A stretch of DNA of 64,000 nt from Shewanella mangrovi (GTDB taxonomy: Bacteria; Pseudomonadota; Gammaproteobacteria; Enterobacterales; Shewanellaceae), in assembly GCF_000753795.1 (NCBI RefSeq), contig NZ_JPEO01000002.1:1-64000 (forward strand). Direction: 5' to 3'. A model generated the notes under the pieces. The model saw nothing but the letters and a program-made list of their open reading frames with translations. It had not been told where the DNA came from and did not search any database. Made by a program: the position numbers and the translations under genes. Below, in pieces: positions 21,059 to 33,198 of this stretch (position 1 is its first letter; every line of letters begins with the position of its first letter).

Positions 21059-21259
21059 TTAACCTCCTGCAACCGCGGAAAATATTTCAATTTCATCATT
21101 GGCCTGGCAGATGGTCGTTGACCAACTGCTGCGCGGTGTAATGACGCCGTTCACGACAACAGCCACGCTATTAGCAGCAATATCGCGTTGCTCTAGCAAA
21201 GTAGTGATACTGATGTTGAGCAGAACCTCTTCTGCAACGGCATTAATGATGAGTTTCAT
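21059..21259 (-). CDS. thiS: Sulfur carrier protein ThiS
   Basis: A 66-residue ubiquitin-like protein ending in the diagnostic Gly-Gly (SAVAGG), the site of thiocarboxylate formation by ThiF. The start is ATG at 21259, overlapping the thiF stop as ATGA and preceded by AAGGAAG; the in-frame upstream start gives extra residues absent from ThiS proteins and was not used. Confidence 0.93.
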   Translation of the reverse strand: MKLIINAVAEEVLLNISITTLLEQRDIAANSVAVVVNGVITPRSSWSTTICQANDEIEIFSAVAGG

Positions 21260-22037
21260 GAGCACTTCCTTAACGCTGTCGCGCAGTTGTTGCATACCGG
21301 GTCGCGGCTACGACGTAGCTTGTTAAATCGCCAATGGGTAAAGTCTATGTGTAGTAGTTGCCCAAAAAGATGATTGGGTTGCCCGCTAAGATGGCGTAGC
21401 GCCAACTCCGCCTGCAGCGATGCAACAGTTGCCACAGCAGAGCCCATCACGCCTTGTGATGCACAGCTTTGAGCTGTTTTGGTACCTGTTGGAAATACAC
21501 AGTGTAAGCAGCCAGCTTCGGCTACATCTTCGGCGACAAACAGCGCCAACCACGCTTGCTCTGCGGAAATCGCGGCACTTAACAGCGCTGTAGTTTGTGC
21601 GAATGTCACCCGGCTCAATGCATGACGGCAGGCAAAGTTATCCGAACAATCCAGCACTAAGTCTGCGTCGCGGAGACAGTGGGCCTTGCTCTCATCAAAT
21701 GCACCAACAATGGTGTTGATAGCAACTTCGTTATAGCGCTGGCGTAATTTGCGGGCAGCAACCAGCACTTTTGCTTGGGCGATGTGGCTATCCCGGTAAA
21801 GGGTTTGCCGTGGCAGGTTATCGAGCGCAACTTTATCTGGGTCTATTAGGGTTAACTGACCAACGCCGGCAGCCGCGAGCAACTGGGCGGCTTGCTGTCC
21901 CAGTCCGCCTAAACCGACGATAACGACATGGGAGTTGAGCAAATTAAGTTGTCCGCGCTCGCCATAAGCGGGCAACATGATCTGTTTGGAATAGCGTATA
22001 AACTGGCGGTCGCTAAGTGCATTTTGCTTAGTTCTCA

Positions 22038-22041
<4 letters not shown>
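21256..22041 (-). CDS. thiF: ThiS adenylyltransferase ThiF
   Basis: A 261-residue E1-like enzyme that adenylates the ThiS C-terminus. The Rossmann motif GLGGLGQQAAQLLAAAG binds ATP; CLHCVFP and the late CNNC form the two CxxC zinc pairs. It overlaps thiDE at its start and thiS at its end by about 4 bases each. Confidence 0.94.
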
Positions 22042-25501
<3,460 letters not shown>

Positions 25502-25553
25502 TCAGGAGAGTTGATAAGAAAAGCTCGGTGAAATGAGTAACTCAAGACTCACC

Positions 25554-25597
25554 AACGTTATTGCTGCTAACACAAAGGTGCCCGCAGCAATAACGTT
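25554..25597 (-). promoter_or_regulatory. Perfect 14-bp hairpin downstream of the TPP aptamer
   Basis: AACGTTATTGCTGC (25554-25567) and GCAGCAATAACGTT (25584-25597) are perfect inverted repeats with a 16-base loop, right after the aptamer and about 80 bases before thiC. The minus strand shows no T run after it, so it is not a textbook terminator; it is probably the expression platform in part. Confidence 0.65.
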
Positions 25598-25599
25598 CA

Positions 25600-25682
25600 G
25601 CTTGTTTCCTTCGCAGGTGCTAACCTGATCAGGTTCAACGGATCCCGAATTAACGGTCTCAGCCCAGTTGGGCACTCCGACA
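25600..25682 (-). promoter_or_regulatory. TPP riboswitch (THI element)
   Basis: On the minus strand the conserved aptamer pieces appear in order: GGAGTGCCCAAC, GGGCTGAGA, then GAACCTGATCAGGTTAGCACC and TGCGAAGGAA (shown in short pieces; 25605-25680). This is the thiamine-pyrophosphate aptamer known upstream of thiC, which turns the operon down when TPP is plentiful. Confidence 0.95.
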
Positions 25683-25903
25683 AGTGGTAAAAGTATAATC
25701 ATATAAATTTTAATCATGCAACAATTTATATGACAATTGCTATTGAATAAAAGACAGATATTTACATCCATTAATATTATGAAAATTATGACTTTTCAAT
25801 AAGAATTAATTGGAATTTGATTTTTTTGGTGAATTTAATTGATTGGAAAAGTGGTTGATAGATCACGATGATTGGGCAATTGCGAATGCGATTTATCGAG
25901 GCG

Positions 25904-26305
25904 TTAGACGCGGTCAGCCGGATGATGAATGCCATCAACCGTTTTTATCTCACCTAGCTCGTAGGGATTGACGCCTTCAAGGCAACCTACATTGACGCCA
26001 TATTGATTGGGATTTGAGCGCCGTTGGTGATGGGTGTAGATGCCGCAATTACTGCAAAAGTAGTGCTTAGCGGTGTGAGTATTGAATTGATAACATTTCA
26101 GCACGTCAGCACCTTTGACAATTTCAATACCATCAAGCGCTACGGAAGCAACAATCGCCCCTTTACGCTGGCAAATTGAGCAATTACAACGCCGCGGGTT
26201 TTCGATGCCGTTAGGTAATGTGAGTCGCAGTTCTACTGCGCCGCAATGGCAGCTTGCCTTATGTTTAGGCTGAATGAGGGTATTACCGACTTGCTTTATG
26301 GTCAT
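25904..26305 (-). CDS. GFA/CENP-V family zinc protein
   Basis: A 133-residue protein with the glutathione-dependent formaldehyde-activating (GFA) domain pattern: CHCGAVEL at about 19, CNCSICQRKG, and YFCSNCGIYTHH supplying the zinc cysteines. Family members often have unknown substrates, and S-hydroxymethylglutathione synthase activity should not be assumed. It stands alone between the thiamine leader and the NYN gene, same strand. Confidence 0.85.
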   Translation of the reverse strand: MTIKQVGNTLIQPKHKASCHCGAVELRLTLPNGIENPRRCNCSICQRKGAIVASVALDGIEIVKGADVLKCYQFNTHTAKHYFCSNCGIYTHHQRRSNPNQYGVNVGCLEGVNPYELGEIKTVDGIHHPADRV

Positions 26306-26390
26306 TTGCCTTCCTAATACGTATAACGCTATTTAACGTGAAAAGCTCAACAAGCGAATGTTGCGGTGAGCTGTTGATACTTGGCAATTT

Positions 26391-26864
26391 TTACAGTAAT
26401 AGCTGCTCATCAATTGCCATGAACTTGTCCGCGGCGTTCATCAACGATGCAGCGGTTAATGGCGGCACACCGTACACTTCCACACATTTTTGATGATTCT
26501 GCCGTAGGGTTTGTACTAAAGGTTCAAAATCACCATCGCCTGATACCAACACGACAACATCAGCATCAGCCGTTTGCTCGAGCGCGTCAATGGTAATGCC
26601 GACATCCCAGTCGCCTTTTGCTGAGCCATCGGCTCGCTGAATAAACGGTTTCAGTTTTACCTCGAATCCAATTGCGCGAAGAATATTTTGAAACTCTCGC
26701 TGTTTAATATCACCACGGTCAATTGCATAGGCGAACGCCGCCACAACTCGCCGCCCTTGACTGACGTGTGCCCAGAAGCGGTTATAATCGAAATTACGCC
26801 CATATGTCTGCCGGACCGTGTAATAGACATTTTGCACATCAACCAAAATCGCGACATTTTCCAT
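26391..26864 (-). CDS. NYN-domain (PIN-like, LabA/DUF88) protein
   Basis: A 157-residue protein of the NYN family of PIN-like putative ribonucleases. Acidic residues expected to bind metal are visible in ILVDVQN (Asp9), the central DWDVGITIDA and VSGDGDFEPLV. No extra domain is present. The RNA target is unknown. It lies downstream of the pgm terminator on the same strand. Confidence 0.82.
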   Translation of the reverse strand: MENVAILVDVQNVYYTVRQTYGRNFDYNRFWAHVSQGRRVVAAFAYAIDRGDIKQREFQNILRAIGFEVKLKPFIQRADGSAKGDWDVGITIDALEQTADADVVVLVSGDGDFEPLVQTLRQNHQKCVEVYGVPPLTAASLMNAADKFMAIDEQLLL

Positions 26865-26924
26865 AAATTAGTTATACTCTTGTGCGTAGGACTTCTACGT
26901 TAGCAAACTGCCAGTTTGCGCCAT

Positions 26925-26953
26925 AAAAAAGCCGCTAATACAGCGGCTTTTTT
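26925..26953 (-). terminator. Terminator after pgm
   Basis: AAAAAAGCCGCT (26925-26936), loop AATAC, AGCGGCTTTTTT (26942-26953). Symmetric, so it works on both strands; it closes pgm. Confidence 0.88.
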
Positions 26954-26975
26954 ATTGTCTGTTAGCAGTAAATGC

Positions 26976-28628
26976 TTAACCTTTGAGCGCGTTTTTAATC
27001 AACGCCTGTGCTTCGGTTAACATCACTTCTAAATGATCTTCACTAATGAAGCTTTCAGCATAAACTTTATATAACGCCTCTGTGCCCGATGGGCGCGCTG
27101 CAAACCAACCATTTGCGGTGTTAACCTTAAGGCCGCCAATAGCCGCGCCATTACCTGGTGCATGTGTTAGCACACTTTCAATTGGTTCTCCCGCCAGTTC
27201 AGTGGCACCCAATGTTTCTGCATTGAGCTCACCGAACTTAGCTTTCTGTTTAGCACTAATCGGGCTGTCTACACGGCGATAGTAGCTGGTACCATATTCC
27301 GAAATCAGCTCTTGATAACGTTGTGCTGGCGTTTTGCCCGTAACCGCGAGAATTTCTGCGGCTAGTAAGCCGAGAATGATGCCATCCTTGTCTGTACACC
27401 AAGTAGAACCATCAAAGCGCAGGAAGGCTGCACCCGCGCTTTCTTCACCGCCAAAGGCGAAACTGCCGTCGGCCAAACCATCAACAAACCATTTAAAACC
27501 TACCGGTACTTCACATAGGTTGCGCTTGTGGCCAGCAACAATGCGGTCAATTAACGCGCTGGAAACAAGTGTCTTACCGATTTTGAGGTCGTTCGACCAC
27601 AGTGGACGATGGGTCAGCAGATAATCAATCGCAACCGCCAAATAATGGTTTGGATTCATTAAACCAAAGCCTGGGCAGACAATACCATGACGGTCATAAT
27701 CAGGGTCATTGCCCAAACACAGATCAAATTCGTCCTGATGCTTTAGCAATCCCGCCATTGCGTAAGGCGATGAGCAGTCCATACGGATCTTGCCGTCTTT
27801 GTCGAGCGGCATAAAGCCAAAAGTTGGATCGACTCTATCATTGACAAGCGTGACATCAATACCGAATTCTTCGGCAATAACTTCCCAATAATAAATGCCT
27901 GAGCCACCCAGAGGGTCTGCGCCAATTTTAACGCCAGCGTTAGCTATCGCTTTAACGTCGACAACGTTTTTCAGGTCTTTAACATAGGGACGGATAAGGT
28001 CGCGTTCAGCGACTAGGCCGACATTTTTCGCCAAGCCGTAATTAAGCTTTTTCACCCCTTCCAGACGGTTCTTCAGGTATTCGTTAGCCCGATCTTCAAT
28101 CCAGGAGGTAACTTGACCTTCGGCAGGACCGCCATGTGGTGGGTTATATTTAATACCACCGTCCTGTGGCGGATTATGTGACGGCGTGATGATCAAACCA
28201 TCCGCTAAATCATTAGCGTCGGCCGCTTTGCCTTTGTTCGCGCAAACAATAGCGTGCGACACTACTGGGGTTGGCGTGAAACTCTCATGCAGTTGCACGA
28301 CGACCTTTACGTCATTAGCAACCAGTACTTCTAACGCTGAAATATAGGCAGCTTGGGACAACGCGTGAGTGTCCATTCCCAGAAACAATTCACCTTTGAT
28401 GCCAGCTTGATTGCGATAATCTACCGTTGCTTGTGCAATCGCCCAGATGTGATTTTGGTTAAAGCTGGTGGACAACGCCGAACCCCGATGCCCAGAAGTA
28501 CCGAAGCTGACTTTTTCACCCGCATTTTCGACATTAGGCACCAGACGGTAATAGAGACTCATCAGTTTAGGAATATTAATGAGATCTCGCTGTTCGGCAA
28601 CTTTGCCTGCTCGTTCATGAATGGCCAA
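26976..28628 (-). CDS. pgm: Phosphoglucomutase (alpha-D-glucose specific)
   Basis: A 550-residue enzyme interconverting glucose 1- and 6-phosphate. The phosphoserine is Ser150 in TPSHNPPQDGG; the substrate-binding loops GTSGHRGS (43-50) and GGEESAGAAF, and the metal loop DPDYDRHG, are intact. Length matches E. coli Pgm (546). It lies 42 bases downstream of seqA, the conserved seqA-pgm pair. Confidence 0.96.
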   Translation of the reverse strand: MAIHERAGKVAEQRDLINIPKLMSLYYRLVPNVENAGEKVSFGTSGHRGSALSTSFNQNHIWAIAQATVDYRNQAGIKGELFLGMDTHALSQAAYISALEVLVANDVKVVVQLHESFTPTPVVSHAIVCANKGKAADANDLADGLIITPSHNPPQDGGIKYNPPHGGPAEGQVTSWIEDRANEYLKNRLEGVKKLNYGLAKNVGLVAERDLIRPYVKDLKNVVDVKAIANAGVKIGADPLGGSGIYYWEVIAEEFGIDVTLVNDRVDPTFGFMPLDKDGKIRMDCSSPYAMAGLLKHQDEFDLCLGNDPDYDRHGIVCPGFGLMNPNHYLAVAIDYLLTHRPLWSNDLKIGKTLVSSALIDRIVAGHKRNLCEVPVGFKWFVDGLADGSFAFGGEESAGAAFLRFDGSTWCTDKDGIILGLLAAEILAVTGKTPAQRYQELISEYGTSYYRRVDSPISAKQKAKFGELNAETLGATELAGEPIESVLTHAPGNGAAIGGLKVNTANGWFAARPSGTEALYKVYAESFISEDHLEVMLTEAQALIKNALKG

Positions 28629-28670
28629 AATAAACCCTCTTTCCTTGAATTGAATCCTATTTAGCTAATC

Positions 28671-29267
28671 TTACTGAGGTAATGCTTGAGCCGCCAATGC
28701 CTGCGCTTGTATATCACTACAGCCCAACGCTTTTACTGCTTCAGTGAGAATCGCCTGTTTTTTGCCAGTATTATTGTTGGTGGTCACCCAAAAGCCGCTG
28801 TCGCCAATCTCCTTGGGATTACTGGATTTACTCGCTTCCAGCAACGCCTCTTTAGAGCGAGCAAAATACAAACGATCGCGACCTTGCACCTGCAGCACGG
28901 CTTCGAACTTAGACGGCGACTGCTGATAAAGCGCATACAAGGCAAACAGAAATCGTCCGACTGCGCCTTTCTGTTCACTCAACTGCGCATCACTCAGCTG
29001 GTAATCGCTTGCTGCACTTATGCTGTCTTCTGCTGGCGGTAAATTGTTAGGTTGATAATCGGCATTGGCACTCGCCGCCGTTTCAACCTCAACACTGTTT
29101 TCCAATCCAGGATGGCTGAGCGTCACTGCCTCTTGCTGAGTTTCGGCCGATTCAATTACAGGAAGCGCCAATAAGCGGCGTAAAATATCAGAGGCACTCT
29201 CACCAATTTTTTCAGTTTTACTGGCAATGTAACCGTATAGTTCTTCGTCTATTTCAATATATTTCAT
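28671..29267 (-). CDS. seqA: Replication negative modulator SeqA
   Basis: A 198-residue protein that binds hemimethylated GATC sites and sequesters new origins. The N-terminal oligomerisation domain MKYIEIDEELYGYIASKTE and the C-terminal DNA-binding domain (about 85-198, including RDRLYFARSKEALLE) match the family. ATG 29267 was chosen: AGGGAA lies just upstream and the protein then begins as E. coli SeqA does; the frame's longer N-terminal extension is not family-like. Divergent from ybfF. Confidence 0.95.
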   Translation of the reverse strand: MKYIEIDEELYGYIASKTEKIGESASDILRRLLALPVIESAETQQEAVTLSHPGLENSVEVETAASANADYQPNNLPPAEDSISAASDYQLSDAQLSEQKGAVGRFLFALYALYQQSPSKFEAVLQVQGRDRLYFARSKEALLEASKSSNPKEIGDSGFWVTTNNNTGKKQAILTEAVKALGCSDIQAQALAAQALPQ

Positions 29268-29518
29268 GCTATTCCCTGACATGCTGAGCGATAAAAGTTC
29301 GCAGCAAATAGATTTATTAGTTTGCTTGCAGTATGCCACAAAGCGGTTAAATGGACATGGATCGCCACAGGAAAATATCCGCTTTTCATTCGCGAACTGG
29401 GTGATCGTAGAAAATAGCAACAGCATGCACCAAGTGACGTCGCTTGTAATGCAGTGATGCTTGTCACACAATATTCGCCCTTCCTACATTCGATTTAGTT
29501 ATACAGGCAGTAGTAGTC

Positions 29519-30301
29519 ATGGTGAATTTTGTTGATTCAGGTAGCGGTTTTCCTATCGTGCTGATTCATGGCCTTTTTGGCGATTGTGATAATCTCAAGG
29601 GATTGGGGCGTGAGCTAGAAGCGCAGTTTCGCGTCATTCGAATCGACTGTCCTAACCATGGTAAAAGTGCGCCAATTCAGCCAATGAGTTATCCGGCAAT
29701 GGCGCAAGAAATTAAAGCAACGCTTGAATCTATCGGTGTCAGCCGCTTTATGGTGGTGGGACATTCGATGGGCGGCAAAATCGCCATGACCTTAGCGCTC
29801 AACTATCCTGACAGTGTTGCTGCCGTTGTTGCTGCTGATATCGCACCTGTTGCTTACCAACCCCATCATCAAAAAGTATTTGCCGGGCTGAGCTCAATGC
29901 CAGCCGATATCAAAGACCGTCGCAGCGCATTAGCCCACCTACTGGCGCATGATATCGACGAAGCAACGGCGCAATTTCTGTTGAAAAGTCTGGTACGCGG
30001 TGATGACCATATTAGTTGGAAATTTAATCTTCCCGAACTGATCGAGAGCTACCACTACATTGTTGGCTGGTTTAATACTGATGAGACGCAATTGAAACGT
30101 TACCAAGGCCCCATTCTGTTTTTACGCGGTGGTGATTCCAATTACGTTATCGCGGACTATCAGCCACAGATTACGGCCCAGTTTCCCCAAGCATCTGCCA
30201 AAACCATTGAAGGCACAGGACACTGGCTGCATGCGCAGAAGCCTGCTGTATTTAATCGCATTGTCAGCGAATTTATCACCAAGTGTGCGGTAAATGCGTA
30301 A
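29519..30301 (+). CDS. ybfF: Alpha/beta-hydrolase esterase YbfF
   Basis: A 260-residue alpha/beta hydrolase: HGLFGDCDNLK oxyanion region, nucleophile Ser in GHSMGGK, catalytic His in GTGHWLHAQKP near the C-terminus. It matches the YbfF esterases, which act on short acyl esters; the physiological substrate is unknown. It sits divergently beside seqA as in E. coli. Confidence 0.9.
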   Translation: MVNFVDSGSGFPIVLIHGLFGDCDNLKGLGRELEAQFRVIRIDCPNHGKSAPIQPMSYPAMAQEIKATLESIGVSRFMVVGHSMGGKIAMTLALNYPDSVAAVVAADIAPVAYQPHHQKVFAGLSSMPADIKDRRSALAHLLAHDIDEATAQFLLKSLVRGDDHISWKFNLPELIESYHYIVGWFNTDETQLKRYQGPILFLRGGDSNYVIADYQPQITAQFPQASAKTIEGTGHWLHAQKPAVFNRIVSEFITKCAVNA

Positions 30302-30422
30302 CTGCTTATGGCCGATATGAGGAGGCTGTGATATATTCCCGCTTCTTTTTACACATTGGATTTTGCGCCAAGGCGCTTCCAGAGTGAGCCGGCTTCGGTA
30401 ACGCGCATTTATAATAAGAAAC

Positions 30423-30695
30423 ATGGCAAAAGAATCTGCTGACAGAACCACGATCGATCTGTTTTCTTCAGAAAAACGACGTGGTCGACCAAGAAGTAAC
30501 CCGCTGTCTCGAGAGCAACAGTTGCGTATCAATAAACGTAACCAGATAAAGCGAGATCGAGAGAAGGGATTAAAACGAATAGAGTTAAAGGTGTCACAAG
30601 ATTTGTTTGACGCCTTGAATGAGAAAGCTGACGCCAGTAACATCAGCCGCAGCCAGCTAATTGAGATCATTCTTCAGGAAAATCTGGCGCGGTAG
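30423..30695 (+). CDS. ybfE: YbfE-like ribbon-helix-helix protein
   Basis: A 90-residue basic protein. The front half has an AT-hook-like KRRGRPRSNP, and the back half (about 58-88, IELKVSQDLFDALNEKA...) looks like a ribbon-helix-helix fold. It matches YbfE, called LexA-regulated in E. coli, and keeps that gene's place before fldA. I see no LexA box upstream here, so SOS control is not supported. Confidence 0.85.
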   Translation: MAKESADRTTIDLFSSEKRRGRPRSNPLSREQQLRINKRNQIKRDREKGLKRIELKVSQDLFDALNEKADASNISRSQLIEIILQENLAR

Positions 30696-30749
30696 TATCG
30701 AGCGATCTCAGACTTTTTAAGCATTAAACAGTTAACTAAAGGAAAGACG

Positions 30750-31277
30750 ATGGCAACGGTAGGTCTTTTTTTCGGTAGCGACACAGGTAACACTGAAGCA
30801 GTCGCCCAAATGATCCAAAAGAAATTGGGCGAGAAGATGGTCGCGGTGAAAGATATTGCCAAGAGCACCAAAGAGGATATCGCCTCATATGATCTGCTGC
30901 TCCTAGGTATCCCAACTTGGTACTATGGTGAAGCACAGTGCGATTGGGATGACTTTTTCCCTGAGCTGGAAAAAATCGATTTCAATGACAAGTTAGTCGC
31001 CATTTTTGGTTGTGGTGATCAGGAAGATTACGCTGAGTACTTCCTTGATGCGATGGGCACTATTCGTGACATCGTCGAACCACGTGGTGCCATTATTATC
31101 GGTCACTGGCCAACTGCGGGTTACGATTTTGAAGCGTCTAAAGCGTTAGTCGATGACAAGCATTTTGTTGGCTTAGGTATCGACGAAGATCGTCAGCCTG
31201 AACTGACCGAAGAACGCGTTGATGGCTGGGTTAAGCAGATTTACGAAGAAATGTGCTTAGCTGAACTGGAAGACTAA
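30750..31277 (+). CDS. fldA: Flavodoxin FldA
   Basis: A 175-residue long-chain flavodoxin, an FMN electron carrier used by enzymes such as radical SAM activation systems. The phosphate loop GSDTGNTEAVA and flavin-stacking WYYGEAQCDWD are clear. AAAGGAAAG precedes the ATG, and a strong terminator follows. The fur gene found after fldA in E. coli is not here. Confidence 0.96.
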   Translation: MATVGLFFGSDTGNTEAVAQMIQKKLGEKMVAVKDIAKSTKEDIASYDLLLLGIPTWYYGEAQCDWDDFFPELEKIDFNDKLVAIFGCGDQEDYAEYFLDAMGTIRDIVEPRGAIIIGHWPTAGYDFEASKALVDDKHFVGLGIDEDRQPELTEERVDGWVKQIYEEMCLAELED

Positions 31278-31292
31278 AATCGAGTTAGTATC

Positions 31293-31317
31293 AAAAGGCG
31301 GCCTATAGCCGCCTTTT
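31293..31317 (+). terminator. Terminator after fldA
   Basis: AAAAGGCGGC (31293-31302), loop CTATA, GCCGCCTTTT (31308-31317) plus extra Ts; ten bases before the earP start. Confidence 0.9.
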
Positions 31318-31327
31318 TTGTGAATAA

Positions 31328-32497
31328 ATGATGATGACAAACCATTCCGCTAACGCCCATTGGGATATCTTTTGCACCGTCGTCGACAATTATGGCGATA
31401 TCGGTGTTACTTGGCGGTTGGCAAAACAACTCGCCGATGAATATCAGTTAGCAATCAACTTGTGGGTGGATGATCTCAACAGCTTTCAATTTATCTTACC
31501 GCAGTTGGATATCAACCAACTGCAGCAATGTCACCAAGGCGTTAATATCATCAAGTGGGATAAACCTCTTTCGACCCCGTGGGTGCCCGGCGCCGTGCTG
31601 ATAGAAGCGTTCGCTTGTGAACTGCCTAACGAAATTATGGCCGCGACCGCTAACATCAAGCCATTCCCGCAATGGGTTAACCTTGAATATCTCAGTGCTG
31701 AAGCTTGGATTGATGATTGCCACGGATTACAGTCGCCTGTGAAGAATGGGGTCAAAAAGCACTTTTTCTTCCCAGGCTTTAGCAAAAAAAGCGGCGGCTT
31801 AATTTGTGAACATTCGCTGTTTGAGCAGCGACAGCAGTGGCAGTCAGAACCTTGCAACCGTCAGGCCTATTTTGACTCACTCGGCATTAACGACATTGGT
31901 CGCGACGATGTTGTTGTCAGCTTATTTAGCTATGAGAGCAACGCCATTAAGGCGCTGTGTCAGCAACTAGCTGAAGGAACAACGTTGACCAATCTGCTCG
32001 TCCCGAAAGGCCGTGCCCTATCGTCTGTGGCTGCAGGCTTAGGGATAGAACTTCCCCAGTTTGAGCAGACTCAACAGGTTATCCGTGGCAACTTGCAGGT
32101 GCATTTACTGCCAATGCAAAATCAGGAACAGTATGACCGCTTACTGTGGTCTTGTGATTTCAATATTGTGCGCGGCGAGGATTCTTTCCTGCGTGCGCAA
32201 TGGGCGGCCCGGCCTTTCATTTGGCATATCTATCAGCAAGAAGAAGACGCCCATATTGAAAAATTGGGTGCCTTTATGCAGCGATATTGCCAACAGTTAT
32301 CCCCTGCACTGGCAAACGCCTGGCAAGCGCTAAATTTGGCATTTAATCAAGCGGATGCTGAGGCATTTAGTCAAGCATGGCAGACGCTTATAGTAGATTG
32401 GCCGCAACTGACACAACACGCGAAAGTTTGGCCAAAATATGCAATAAACGACGCAGATCTTGCTAATAGGCTAGTGCAAATGCTGAAAAACGGCTAA
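31328..32497 (+). CDS. earP: EF-P arginine rhamnosyltransferase EarP
   Basis: A 389-residue GT-B enzyme that transfers rhamnose from dTDP-rhamnose to Arg32 of EF-P. Family marks are the N-terminal VVDNYGDIGVTWRLA with the catalytic Asp, and the nucleotide-sugar pocket RGEDSFLRAQWA followed by PFIWHIYQQ. Three ATGs in a row start the gene (31328, 31331, 31334). It is directly upstream of efp, whose product has Arg32. Confidence 0.95.
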   Translation: MMMTNHSANAHWDIFCTVVDNYGDIGVTWRLAKQLADEYQLAINLWVDDLNSFQFILPQLDINQLQQCHQGVNIIKWDKPLSTPWVPGAVLIEAFACELPNEIMAATANIKPFPQWVNLEYLSAEAWIDDCHGLQSPVKNGVKKHFFFPGFSKKSGGLICEHSLFEQRQQWQSEPCNRQAYFDSLGINDIGRDDVVVSLFSYESNAIKALCQQLAEGTTLTNLLVPKGRALSSVAAGLGIELPQFEQTQQVIRGNLQVHLLPMQNQEQYDRLLWSCDFNIVRGEDSFLRAQWAARPFIWHIYQQEEDAHIEKLGAFMQRYCQQLSPALANAWQALNLAFNQADAEAFSQAWQTLIVDWPQLTQHAKVWPKYAINDADLANRLVQMLKNG

Positions 32498-32543
32498 GAT
32501 GCTGCGCTGTAGTGAAAAACCGTGAAATATAGGAATCTAGGTA

Positions 32544-33107
32544 ATGAAAACTGCTCAGGAAATCCGCGCAGGTAACGTGATTATGGTTGACGGTCAGCCG
32601 ATGGTTGTTCTGAAAACCGAATACAACAAATCTGGCCGTAACGCTGCGGTTTGTAAAATGAAACTGAAGAACCTGTTGCTGGGTTCAGGTACTGAAACTG
32701 TGTTCAAAGCGGATGACAAATTAGAAGACATCCAACTGGAACGCCTGGAATGTACTTATTCCTACTTTGCTGATCCAATGTACGTATTCATGGATGCTGA
32801 ATTCAACCAATATGACGTTGAAGCAGAAAACATGGGCGACGCTATCAACTACATCGTTGATGGTATGGAAGAAGTTTGTCAGGTGACTTTCTACGAAGGT
32901 AAAGCTATCTCTGTAGAACTGCCTACTACTATCGTTCGTGAAGTTGGTTACACTGAACCAGCTGCACGCGGTGATACCACTGGTAAAGTGATGAAGCCAG
33001 CTAAACTGGTTAATTCTGAACTGACCGTGATGGTTGCTGACTTCGTTAAAGAAGGCGACAAAATCGAAATCGATACCCGTACTGGCGAATTCAAGAAACG
33101 CGTTTAA
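32544..33107 (+). CDS. efp: Elongation factor P (Arg32 type)
   Basis: A 187-residue three-domain translation factor that relieves stalling at polyproline. The loop residue that reaches the peptidyl-transferase centre is Arg32 ([10 protein letters not shown]), the rhamnosylated form, not the lysine used with EpmA/EpmB. It lies 46 bases after earP with an AGGAATCTAGGT ribosome site. Confidence 0.97.
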   Translation: MKTAQEIRAGNVIMVDGQPMVVLKTEYNKSGRNAAVCKMKLKNLLLGSGTETVFKADDKLEDIQLERLECTYSYFADPMYVFMDAEFNQYDVEAENMGDAINYIVDGMEEVCQVTFYEGKAISVELPTTIVREVGYTEPAARGDTTGKVMKPAKLVNSELTVMVADFVKEGDKIEIDTRTGEFKKRV

Positions 33108-33124
33108 TCAGTCACTATCGATAC

Positions 33125-33154
33125 AAAAAAGCCAGCATATCTGCTGGCTTTTTT
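33125..33154. terminator. Terminator after efp
   Basis: AAAAAAGCCAGCA (33125-33137), loop TATC, TGCTGGCTTTTTT (33142-33154). Symmetric, also closes the convergent antiporter. Confidence 0.92.
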
Positions 33155-33198
33155 ATTAAGGAAAAGGAGCCACTCGGATGACTCCTCTTATTATCAAA

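Noticed and set aside
25502..25771. 89-codon minus-strand frame over the thiC leader
   Set aside because: It runs straight through the TPP riboswitch and its hairpin, and its product shows no protein-like pattern.
29268..29471. N-terminal extension of SeqA
   Set aside because: The added 68 residues are Cys-rich and unlike SeqA; the ATG at 29267 has a good ribosome site and family-like start.
30302..30422. LexA box before ybfE
   Set aside because: Only the half CTGTGATATATT is seen; the matching ACAG half is missing.
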